DNA of 64,000 nucleotides from Raffaelea ambrosiae. Taxonomy: Eukaryota > Ascomycota > Sordariomycetes > Ophiostomatales > Ophiostomataceae. A program made the translations under genes and the position numbers. Below are positions 1 through 9,841 of this stretch, piece after piece. Under the pieces are notes generated by a model that saw only the letters and a program-made list of their open reading frames with translations, did not search any database and was not told where the DNA came from. The stretch covers positions 806,001 to 870,000 of the forward strand of contig PCDI01000003.1 in assembly GCA_002778195.1 (NCBI GenBank). Reading direction: 5' to 3'. Position 1 is the first letter of the stretch. Every line of letters begins with the position of its first letter.

Positions 1-1481
1 GTTGCTGGGTGGCGCGTGGACCGGCGAGCCGTCTGGGTTCCGGTCCATGTCCTCGCCGCCAGTCTCGATGGAGATGCCGAGGCCGATCTTGGCTTGTTGC
101 TGTTTTTTTTTGTGTTAGTCGGAGAAGACGGCAAGAGAAGACAAGTCGTTTTTAACAAAGAAAAGCAGAACGTACAGTAGCGTGGTCCACATCGGCGGCA
201 AAGGTCATCATGACGGGGGCGGCCACACGCTTCTCGAGCAGGACGCCCAGCTTGCCCTTGGAGTCGAGCTGGGCGCGGAAGACGGACATGCGGAAGTCGT
301 ACTTGGCGCCAAAGGTGGTGATGCCCTCCTTCTGCAGGCCGCCGGGGCCCATCAAACCGCCGGCGCCAGCGGTCGGCACCAGCGACAGGGTCATGTCGAC
401 ACCGGCCTGGACGTTCTCAGACAGGCGGCGCCAGAAGCTCGTGTTGATGGCGCCCTGGGGGTGCATCTGGGCGGTGGCGACCCAGTCGTTGGAGGCGTAG
501 CGGGCGCAGTACGACAGCGCGGCGTCGGGCGGCTGGGACAGGCCGGCGCGCTGCCAGACGCCCTCCATGCCGATGGCCAGCTTGGGGGTGACGGACTGCA
601 GGTAGCTGCCAATGTAGATGCCGGTCAGGCCGCCGTCCAGGAACGAGGGGTTCATGGTCTTGAGCGACGCGGTGAAGTCCTTGCCGGTGTACTCGTGCTC
701 GAACTGCGCCATGTTCTGGCTGTCGCCGGGCGCCAGCTGCACCGACGCCTTGCTGACCAGGCCGCCGGCCCAGCGGTAGTTGAAGCGGGCCGACAGCTGG
801 CCCTCGTTGTCGACGATGCCCTGGCAGAAGACCTGTAAAAGCGGGAGGTGGTTGGTTAGCGGACCATATCTTGGGGCGTGCAATACTCCTCATTCTCTCC
901 AATATAGAGAATCTTTCTCTCTGGCTTCTGATGCCCCTTCTCCTCATTCTCGAGTCCCGTTTCTTGTCTCTTCAATTTTTTTTTGTCTCGTGATGTTCGT
1001 TTCCTCCTCCCTTGCTTTTCGCCGTCTCTGGCCGTCTCCTCTCGTCTTCTGCCCCTCTCCGTTCCTACAACTACGGCTTTCTTTCTTTTCTCTTTTCCTC
1101 GCGACTCTCTCGGATTTCCTCGCCTCCCTCTACTCCCCTCTCCACTCTCCTCTCCCTCCACCGGATTTCACCCACCTTGTTCGTGCCATACAGCGCAGCA
1201 AACGTGTATGGTTGTAACCGCTCGCCCAGGGCAAACTGATGCGACACATGGAACAGCGGTGACGCGCTGAAGGCCTTGGTCAGGTCGGCCTTGATGCCGG
1301 TGAACATGTAGTTGTTCAGCAGGACCTCGCGCTGGACCTCACGCGCCAGGCTGTCGACGGCGCCCGGGTTGGTCAGGCCCAGCTTCTCGCGCCGGTCCGC
1401 AAAGGACTTCCATGTGTCTGCGATCGACAGAGCCACCGGATTGGACTCGAGGAACGTCCACAATGATCCTGCGGACGCCAT
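1..1481 (-). CDS. tom40: TOM40, mitochondrial outer-membrane import channel (3' end beyond the window)
   Basis: Beta-barrel pore of the TOM complex, through which nearly all nuclear-encoded mitochondrial precursors cross the outer membrane. Three exons are visible on the minus strand: 1481-1176 (102 codons), 832-176 (219 codons) and 99 to the edge (33 codons), all joined in frame at GT-AG introns of 343 and 76 bp. The translation starts MASAGSLW and carries Tom40 landmarks: the NPGAVDSL segment, then across the first splice ALYGTNKV-FCQGIVDNEG, FNYRWAGG, and the C-terminal barrel end EKRVAAPVMMTFAADVDHAT-QQAKIG. With 354 codons seen and a usual fungal length near 350, only a few residues and the stop should lie outside. 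Intron 1 is unusually purine-rich on the sense strand. Family assignment is firm; the boundaries are read from sequence. Confidence 0.93.
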
Positions 1482-1796
1482 TTTGGATGTTTATGTGTGC
1501 GGGAGTGTTGTTATTGGGGGTGCGTTCAGCGTAGGCTTCCTTCTTGTCGTTTTGCAACTTTCGGACTCCGGGGTTGTCTGTATCTTGCACCTGTCGTGAG
1601 GGGTTCGCGGCCTCGGCGGACACGGCGGTACAGGCAGGAAATCGCTTCTGCAGCCGCTCGATCTTCGAATTGACGAGTCGTTGGCCCGAAATAGGAGGTA
1701 GATGAGGTGGCGCGAAAGCAGGTGGAAGGAACGCAAGCTTTGGAAAAAAGCCCGTTTTGGGGTGTATTTTTTTTTTTCGTTACAAGGATCTTCCAA

Positions 1797-1822
1797 GGGG
1801 GGGGGGGGGGGGGGGGGGGGGG
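1797..1822 (+). repeat. Poly-G tract, 26 nt
   Basis: Uninterrupted run of G on the plus strand about 320 bp upstream of the TOM40 start codon. It sits about 1 kb from a C33 tract. The length may be imprecise because such runs sequence badly. Confidence 0.9.
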
Positions 1823-2856
1823 CGACCGGTTCCGCGTGGAGGAAATTTTTTAGTGATAAAACATTAAAAAAAAAAAGGTCGAAAACACCAAAACCGCAGA
1901 CAACCAGCAAATCCGCTTCCAATGAAGAATAAACAGTTCGGTCGGAAGGGCAAAGAGGTCGACGAGGGAGGAGAGCCGAGAAAGGAGGGCGAAGGCGGCG
2001 ACAGAAGGAGGGGAGGAGGAGGAAGGTGTGCGTCAAGGCGGGCTCGATCTTTCGTCCCGCGCAAAGAGGGCTGGTTGGGATTTTCAGACGTTGCAAAAAA
2101 ATTCGAAGCTGTTCTTTTGCGGGCCAAAAGTTTTTGTGGTGCTGGTTTTCCTGGTTCGCAGCACTGCTGGAGGGAGTGGGTTGAGCGCCACACACGGCAA
2201 AAGCTCGGCGCGGCTGGCCCCACGTCCAGCGAGCCAACCAGCCAGCTAGGACTTGTAATCTGTAATCCGGGCCCCCAAGCACACGCAGAACCTGAAAGAA
2301 AACAGGGCAAGGCACGTGCTCGTAAGCCGCATGGCACGTGATCTGGATACCATCAGACGACCACGGCCAAGTGAGGACGGCCGCGCTCGGCATGCACCGC
2401 GCGGGATGGTCGCCATGCCATAATTGACGAGGAGTCGATAGCAAGCACTCCCACACGTTCGCAGCAAGCCTTGCTCCGGGTGCTGGCCGAGCAAGAGGAG
2501 GGATGCCACGCAGGGTTGCGCCGTGGCAATTGCGAGCTCTGATTGGCTGGTTTGGTTCTGTGGTCAGACTTCAGAAGGGTGTGCTGCTGTTGGCTGTCAG
2601 ATCTTGGAGATCTGCTGTCGCGGTGTATCTACGAGGGGAGAAACAGCTCGAAGTGCTTCGCAGAATAGCCCTTGCTTGCTCGCCTGAACGGCCAGACTGC
2701 GTGGTGGCTTTGGGTGGCCGAGAAATGCTCCCGCAAAGCACCCCAGCGTCCAGACCTGCCCAGCTACCTGACAGCCCACCCTGCGGACCTGTAAAGATAC
2801 TTGTCCGCTCCCCAGTAATACCGTCATTACCCCAAAGCGGTACCCCAAAGCAGCCG

Positions 2857-2889
<33 letters not shown>
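2857..2889 (+). repeat. Poly-C tract, 33 nt
   Basis: Uninterrupted run of C on the plus strand, 127 bp before the assembly gap. It is a likely cause of assembly or sequencing difficulty here. Confidence 0.9.
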
Positions 2890-2890
<1 letters not shown>

Positions 2891-3016
2891 TCGGCGTGCG
2901 CCCGTGCAGCAACATATTGGCGCGTCAGCCCTCTTTTTTCCGGCAACCTCTCTCTGCTGCGCGCGCCTGTCACGGAAGAAGTGCTGCAATATCACCAGCG
3001 ACAACGACGACTTACC

Positions 3017-3951
3017 NNNNNNNNNNNNNNNNNNNNNNNNNNNNNNNNNNNNNNNNNNNNNNNNNNNNNNNNNNNNNNNNNNNNNNNNNNNNNNNNNNNN
3101 NNNNNNNNNNNNNNNNNNNNNNNNNNNNNNNNNNNNNNNNNNNNNNNNNNNNNNNNNNNNNNNNNNNNNNNNNNNNNNNNNNNNNNNNNNNNNNNNNNNN
3201 NNNNNNNNNNNNNNNNNNNNNNNNNNNNNNNNNNNNNNNNNNNNNNNNNNNNNNNNNNNNNNNNNNNNNNNNNNNNNNNNNNNNNNNNNNNNNNNNNNNN
3301 NNNNNNNNNNNNNNNNNNNNNNNNNNNNNNNNNNNNNNNNNNNNNNNNNNNNNNNNNNNNNNNNNNNNNNNNNNNNNNNNNNNNNNNNNNNNNNNNNNNN
3401 NNNNNNNNNNNNNNNNNNNNNNNNNNNNNNNNNNNNNNNNNNNNNNNNNNNNNNNNNNNNNNNNNNNNNNNNNNNNNNNNNNNNNNNNNNNNNNNNNNNN
3501 NNNNNNNNNNNNNNNNNNNNNNNNNNNNNNNNNNNNNNNNNNNNNNNNNNNNNNNNNNNNNNNNNNNNNNNNNNNNNNNNNNNNNNNNNNNNNNNNNNNN
3601 NNNNNNNNNNNNNNNNNNNNNNNNNNNNNNNNNNNNNNNNNNNNNNNNNNNNNNNNNNNNNNNNNNNNNNNNNNNNNNNNNNNNNNNNNNNNNNNNNNNN
3701 NNNNNNNNNNNNNNNNNNNNNNNNNNNNNNNNNNNNNNNNNNNNNNNNNNNNNNNNNNNNNNNNNNNNNNNNNNNNNNNNNNNNNNNNNNNNNNNNNNNN
3801 NNNNNNNNNNNNNNNNNNNNNNNNNNNNNNNNNNNNNNNNNNNNNNNNNNNNNNNNNNNNNNNNNNNNNNNNNNNNNNNNNNNNNNNNNNNNNNNNNNNN
3901 NNNNNNNNNNNNNNNNNNNNNNNNNNNNNNNNNNNNNNNNNNNNNNNNNNN
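3017..3951. other. Assembly gap (935 Ns)
   Basis: Run of undetermined bases. From the frame of the first exon after it, the gap contains the start codon, N-terminal region and the P-loop portion of the 6-phosphofructo-2-kinase gene. The N count may be an estimate rather than a measured distance. Confidence 0.99.
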
Positions 3952-3996
3952 TCCCCTCGAGCTCTGTCTCGTGTTGCTGACTGGCTCTTGGCGTAG

Positions 3997-5830
3997 ACAT
4001 ATCTGTGTCTCTCTGTCGCGCTACCTGCAATGGTTTGAACAACCCCTCTCTCAACCCCATTAAGCACCCCCGAACGCCCTCAGGCTTCACGCCCAGGCAC
4101 TCTAACACAGTTCTGCCAGGCTGGGTGTCAAGACGCGCATCTTCCATCTTGGCGACTACCGCCGGGCTACCATCCCTGGTGGTACCGTCCCGGACGATTA
4201 CTTCTTTCCCGATGCGTCTCCTAAGTCGATCATGCTGCGGCAGAAGATCCTGAAGCGGTGTCGCGAGGACATCTACTCGTGGCTCAACCACGACAACGGC
4301 CAGGTTGCCATCTACGATGCCGTGAATCCTACAGCGGCTGGTCGGCGAGCACTCGCTAAGGAGTTTGCCAAGCACGACGTCCAGGTTTGTGCCCAATCCC
4401 TTTAAGCCTGCGCATTGCTCTTGGCTCTACCCTAACCGCCAAACCACACCAGACGCTCTTCCTCGAATCTTTTGTCGATGACACGCGCATCTTGACCGAG
4501 AATGCCAGAAATGTCAAGATCTCCTCTCCCGATGTAGGTTGCCAAAACAACAGAAACTCTCTCCTTTTTTGCGTCGAGATTGGAATGCTGATACGCCTTT
4601 TGCAGTTTGCTGGCATGGATCCCGATGATGCTGCCGCTCTTTATCTCAAGCGTATAGGCGCCAAAATTCCCCTGTTTGAGACCATGGACGAGCGGGAGCT
4701 CAACTTTGTCAAGATGATCAATGCGGGCCAGAAATTCTTCTACAACAATGTCTCCTTTAACTACCTGTCACACCGCATCGTGTTCTACCTCACAAACCTC
4801 CACATCAAGTCGCGCAGGACCTTCTTTGCCCGTGCCGGCATAGCCGAAGACGTCCCGGAAGAAGAGGAGCTGTATCGTGCTGACCCGCCCCTGGGCGCCG
4901 AGGGCCGCACATACTCCGCACTCATGTCCGAGGCACTGATCAACTGGCGTGAGGAAGAGAGGAAAGAGGCCGCCAAGGCGGCCGCCAAGGCGGCACCGGG
5001 CAAGGCCGAACCCGTCACCCTGCGACCGCTGACCGTGTGGACGTCGACCCGCCTACGCACTATCCAGACCGCGGAATACCTCAAGGACCGCGGATACAAA
5101 GTCCGCCAGCGATCCCAGATGAGCCAGATCAACCCAGGCGTCTGCGAAAAGATGGCAGAGCGTGCCCTGCGGGCACTCTACCCGGAGGAGGTTGAGCTGC
5201 ACCAGCGTGACCCTTATCACCATCGTTTCCCTCGAGCTGAAGTATGCTCCCCCCGCCCAGTCTCAAATTCCCCTTGCCTTCTATACGAAGACGCGCTGTT
5301 CTATTGTGTTCCCCAATCACTGACTATTTGCACTATTCTGAACACAGTCGTACCATGATCTGGCTGTTCGTCTAGAGCCCATCATTCTGGAGCTGGAGCG
5401 CGAGCAAAACGACCTCCTGATCATTGCACATGAGTCAGTACTTCGTGTTCTGTATGCGTACCTCATGCACTGCAGTGCGATGGACATTCCAAAGCTCAAG
5501 TTCCCGCGCAACCAAATCATCGAGATCATCCCGGCCGCGTACCAGAATGAGGCTCGTAACGTTCCCATTCCCGGCGTGGACCTGCCGCAGTCGTCGCAGA
5601 ATGCTATCACCATGGACAGCGTCTTTTTCCGCAACACTTCGCCAATTATCACCTACGGAAGCGTACTCTCCAGCGGGCAAGGTGCCAGCGCTATCGGCAC
5701 ACCCGGCGAGCCGCTTGAGCCGCTGTCCTTGCCTCCTGCAGACGGCGTTCTGCCGGGGTCGCAAACCCCCGAGCGTGTTGTCGGCACTGTGCAAGACTCC
5801 GTGGCTGACAAAGCGGCAGACGAAGACTGA
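3997..5830 (+). CDS. 6-phosphofructo-2-kinase / degenerate fructose-2,6-bisphosphatase (5' part in gap)
   Basis: Makes fructose 2,6-bisphosphate, the allosteric activator of phosphofructokinase-1 and inhibitor of fructose-1,6-bisphosphatase, in the cytosol. Visible exons: 3997-4032 (36 nt, HICVSLSRYLQW, directly after the expected Walker-A GKT), 4120-4384, 4453-4533, 4606-5241 and 5348-5830, with frames consistent at every junction. Kinase landmarks are LGVKTRIFHLGDYRR, DAVNPTAAGRR and FLESFVDD. The C-terminal half aligns with the histidine-phosphatase-type bisphosphatase domain: TVWTSTRLRTIQTAEYL, then INPGVCEKM, LYPEE, YHDLAVRLEPIILELER and AHESVLRVLYAYL. The phospho-acceptor motif RHG reads R-A-G (Ala codon 4834-4836), so bisphosphatase activity should be lost, as known for yeast Pfk26, where this residue is Ser. 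A C-terminal tail of about 50 residues follows. The N-terminus is unknown because of the gap. Confidence 0.9.
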
Positions 5831-6706
5831 GCAGAGAGACCAGCACGACAAAATCGGCAAGCTGTTGGTGGTTACAACAATGCATTCAATGGATGGTATC
5901 TGGAATGGATGGACAGGATGGACGAGGAGTTCTGGGAATAGCGACATTACTGGACATATACGAGTATCAAAAAAGAAACAAAAACAGGAGCAGGATACCA
6001 TTTTTCCCCCCCACTGCCGTTGGTCTTACTAGAGAGCAGGACACAAAACAAAACAACAAAAACACGGGGGGGTCCTTTCATTTGTTCACATTATCATTAT
6101 TCTTATTTCCCCTTTTCTTCCCTAACTATATGTTCCAAGGTGAATAACAAGAAAGTCATTCCAAAACGGCCATTGTCATGACCATATTAGGCCTCTTCGT
6201 GTGTTCAGGCCGTATGTAGGTTAAACAAAAAACATTAATCAAAACCAAATACACCCACCAAAAACCCCGAACCCCTCCATTCTATAATTTTTTTTGTCGT
6301 CGCGCATTCGTTTTTTTTTTTCTTGCTTCGCTGCTTATGTTGCTTGCAACGTGGTATCACTTCATAATCCAAGGGTGAAGGGGGGTGGGAAAGGCGAGAC
6401 AAAGCACAGCATTGCTTGACTCCCTACTGTTTCCCGTTTCCAAAAGCAGGCTAAACAGACCACGGAATCCAAAAACCCAAAACTCCATTGCGCCAAAGAT
6501 ATGTAATGCTTCCCCTTTCTCCTTAAATGATGCAAAGCCCCCATATTACTCCAAAAAAAGTATGAAAGGCCAAACTGGGAATTAAGCAACGATGGCGGTA
6601 ATCGAAACCAATTCAAAAAAAAAAGGGCCGGATATCATTGCGATTTGAGAATGTTGGAAAGAAAAGCGAGGTAGAGTGTGAGGACTGAGAGATGGAGAAG
6701 ACCAGC
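5831..6706. other. 3'-3' intergenic region
   Basis: Lies between the convergent kinase and USP genes and therefore holds their 3' untranslated regions. A/T-rich with T and A runs (for example around 6290-6320 and 6615-6625). One TACGAGTA copy is at 5959-5966. No gene seen. Confidence 0.7.
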
Positions 6707-9700
6707 TCACATGATAGTGCACTCTCGCTCAGGTACACCCATTTTGTTTCTGCTCTTCTCCTTTTCCTTCCCCTTGCCAGAGCTGGTGGCGGTTGGAGTG
6801 GTGTCGGTGACAGTGTCATCGTCGGCATCCTTGGCTTTGTCCCGACTCTTAGACTTGCCCCTGCGCATGTGTGGGTGATGATGGTGGCGGCGGGAGTCGT
6901 CAACCTGGGCTTGCTCAGCCGGCAGTCGCAGTGTCTGTGCCAACGTCTCTGCGGGAACCAGTGTCGCCTGAGAAGAAGGCTGCGAGGACTGATCGACTGT
7001 CGAAGGCGTGGCGGCAGGAGCGGTGACGACCGCCGAGAGTGGGTTCTGTGCGGCGCCTGCGGCTGTGGCCGGGGTCGTCACCGCACTAACAGGAGCCAGG
7101 GTTTCTTGTTCTTCGGAAAGACGCAGAGGATCCTTGCTCGGCCGTGTCAGTCCCAAGCGAGACATGGTTAGGCTGATACGACCCTCGCCTGCCTGGCTGA
7201 CCGGTCGACTGCGAGAACTCGACTTAGTGGTCCAGCGAGAGGCCGTTCTAGAAAGCCGTTGCACAGCAGACTCCTCATTAGGATGGGAAGGCACAGAGGC
7301 TGACATGACAGGTGAGCGGCCGCCTTCAGGAGTTTGGGCTGGCGACTCCGCGCCAGGCTCGGTAAAAGTAAGACTACCTCGCCGGGAATAAATAGGCTCG
7401 CCTTTGCGATGAGTTCCCACAACTGACGACGAAGTGTTTGATTCCTCGTCAAAGCTGATGCGAGGCGGCTGGTCAAGCTCGGACGAGAAGCGAATGCTTG
7501 GTCCGGTCGTCGATGACCCCCATGTCGAGGGGTCTACGAAACTGCTACCGGCATTACTTGGTGCGGTGTTTTGACGACGGAATGCGGGACGCTCAGGCTC
7601 GGTAGACTCAGCATCTGGCTGACCCTGTGTCTGGGAGCCGTCAACAGTGATGGTCGAGTCGTTGTATGAGGGCGGTTCCGGAACGCCGTCCTCGGTAGAC
7701 GAGGGGCTGAGGTCGACCATGGGCACAATCTGGTAGAAGAGGAGATACGGCATATCCTCCTTCAGGGCCTGCCGAATGTCTTCGACGTAGGTTACTCGGT
7801 TCTCAACGGCGAGGTCGTCGAATTTCACCCATTGTTCCTCTTCGTAGTCTGGAGGAGGATCATTGTCACAGCGCCGGTTTTCGGTAAGGACCTTGGGGTT
7901 GACCCTGGCAAACGAAACGTAGTGGCCGCTGTGCAGGGATATGCCGCGGTGGCACACAACCGACTGCAGGACAAGCTTGTATTCGGCATTCAACTCGCTC
8001 GACTCTTTCAGCCTCTCGTCGTCGCCCATCATGAAATGGGGCAGACGAAGACTGTCTGGGATGTCGATGTAGGTGTTCTGGCGGATAAACTGGCCGGCCT
8101 CGTTCATCATGTAGCGCTTGAGACAGATGCCGACAACGGGCCGCTGATTGAACTGGCGGGCCACGTCGACGTCGTTCTTGGGCTCGCTGGCGGACGCAGA
8201 ATGCCAGGCTACAGGGGATGCATGTTAGCGCGACGTCAGGCTCCAGAAGAAACAGAAACGGCGGAAGACTCACGAATCAGCCGAAAGAACTGCCAAGCAG
8301 GAATAGTGATGGCCTTGACAATGGTAGAGCCTTGGCGCTTGAACTGCTCCATGAATTGAGACGAGTCCGGACCTGAAATCTTCGGCTTCCGGTCTTCAAT
8401 AACGAACCGCTGGATAATGCTTGCCGAGCGCTGACGGCCGCTGGCGGTGGTGCAGCGCGGGTCGGCAGACGAGGACGATGCACCGTCGCCACTAGGAAAC
8501 TCAGTAGGAGGCTCGACGATCGTCCAACGTCGCTGGAGCGGGGCAGGATCCTTATCAAACGATTCGCTCTTTCTTCCCTCGTTGTCGCCGGCTGTGGTCG
8601 GGGATGCAGACGCGCTGCTGTCGTCTTCAGCAGGCACCAGACGGATGGTGTCTTCGATGCGGAGGGAAGGCCGTTCGTGGTCCCTCGAAGAGTGTTTCTC
8701 CTCCGGGCGGTCTCGAAGCACGTCGACTTGGGTGTTGAAGTAGTCCTCCAGGCAGTCCTCCAAGCTGATGCCCTTGCCTTCGGGATCGGGCGGGACAGCT
8801 AGGTTGAGCAGGCGCTCGTAGACAACCTTGTGGTCGTCGGCATCGTTCTTGCCCTGGTGGAACAGGTCGACTTGCAGGGTGAGGAGCGGTAGTTGCAGGG
8901 TCTCTGTGATGAAAGCAAACGCCTCGGATGTGTCTTGCTGCTCGAGCAGGCTGGCGTCGCTCCAGCCGCACTCGGCCAAGGCGCCTTGCAGGTGTTCGGT
9001 CTGGAGGGGGGAAGGGGGGGAAGGCGACTGTTAGCAGCCAGCAGACAAAAAGAAGCAAAAGCAGCAGCGCGCCCTCTCACCATGTCAGTGTGGATCATCT
9101 TGCCGCTGCGAAGCATGTTGACCCAGAGGCGGATGAGAGTGGCCAGTTTGCGCTGGGACTCCTTGGGCAGGTCGTTCTTGAGCATGCACTCAAAGGCCTG
9201 CAGCTTGGCGAACATGGCAAAGAGCAGGGCGTCGAGGTAGCAGGTGACGTTCCCCCTGTTTTCGGCACCGACCATGACGACATTGGGGTCGTAGGGCAGG
9301 ACGATGCCAGAAAAGGCCTGTTGCTGCAGCTTGACGAAATCGATGGCCTTGTCGACGTCGCCCTCGGCGAATCTGGACTGCAGGGTGAAGCGGATGTGGT
9401 CTTTGGAGACATTGCGGTAGTTGAGCTCTTCGAGGCGGTTTGAGATCTCGTCGATCTGGAGAAGCGCGCGAATGTCAGAATTCGGCACGTTAAGACCAAA
9501 TGGGTTCGGTCGCGTAGATCATTGGACGTCGTCGTTTTCTCTTACCTTGGCTTCCAGCTTCCCCTTCTCCTCCTCTTCCCGAGCCGCCTGCTTTGCAGCA
9601 TCGCTCTTGAAATAGGAGAAAAAAACCTCCGAGGAGCTCGGTCGGTTGCTCTGCGCGCCTGTCAGCATTGTTCTGCTCGGGCACCCTAAGGCTGGCTCTT

Positions 9701-9841
9701 TGTTTGGTCTTCTGCTTTGGAGGGGGGATTTGGGGTTTGACGAAAGCTCACCTTGTGGCCGGGCTCGGACGACTTGCTGCGACGGTGGGAGCCGTTCTTT
9801 TCCCGCAGGCTCATGAACTTCTTGGGGAGCGCTGACTTCAT
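6707..9841 (-). CDS. Ubiquitin-specific protease family protein with C-terminal CaaX box
   Basis: Predicted cysteine deubiquitinase (peptidase C19) of about 932 aa from five exons: 9841-9752, 9650-9546, 9455-9081, 9000-8274 and 8208-6707. The catalytic Cys box is atypical, GNVTCYLDALLFAMF (Cys137), lacking the usual N-T-C-Y-M-N-S-L-L-Q. The His box is normal (HSGHYVSFAR, His528), with LKRY at 462-465 and WVKFDD around 559-564. An N-terminal basic segment comes first. A Ser/Pro/Thr-rich tail of about 350 residues follows, with a His-rich RRHHHHPH stretch, a Lys/Arg-rich stretch and the final four residues C-T-I-M, a prenylation signal. Catalytic and tail features suggest a membrane-attached deubiquitinase; the target is unknown. 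The start at 9841 gives MKSALPKKFMSLREK; an in-frame ATG at 9943 would add 34 residues and cannot be excluded. Confidence 0.85.

Larger units (their letters stand above)
1482..3016. other. Intergenic region between tom40 and the phosphofructo-2-kinase gene
   Basis: No convincing gene. This is the upstream region of TOM40 (minus) and, past the gap, of the kinase gene (plus), so it probably holds both promoters. It contains two very long homopolymers, G at 1797-1822 and C at 2857-2889. The open frames crossing it have low-complexity translations and end without family resemblance. The last bases run directly into the assembly gap. Confidence 0.6.

Noticed and set aside
2597..4396. Long open frames spanning the assembly gap on both strands
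   Set aside because: They are open only because Ns contain no stop codons. Only the exons after the gap are supported by family resemblance.
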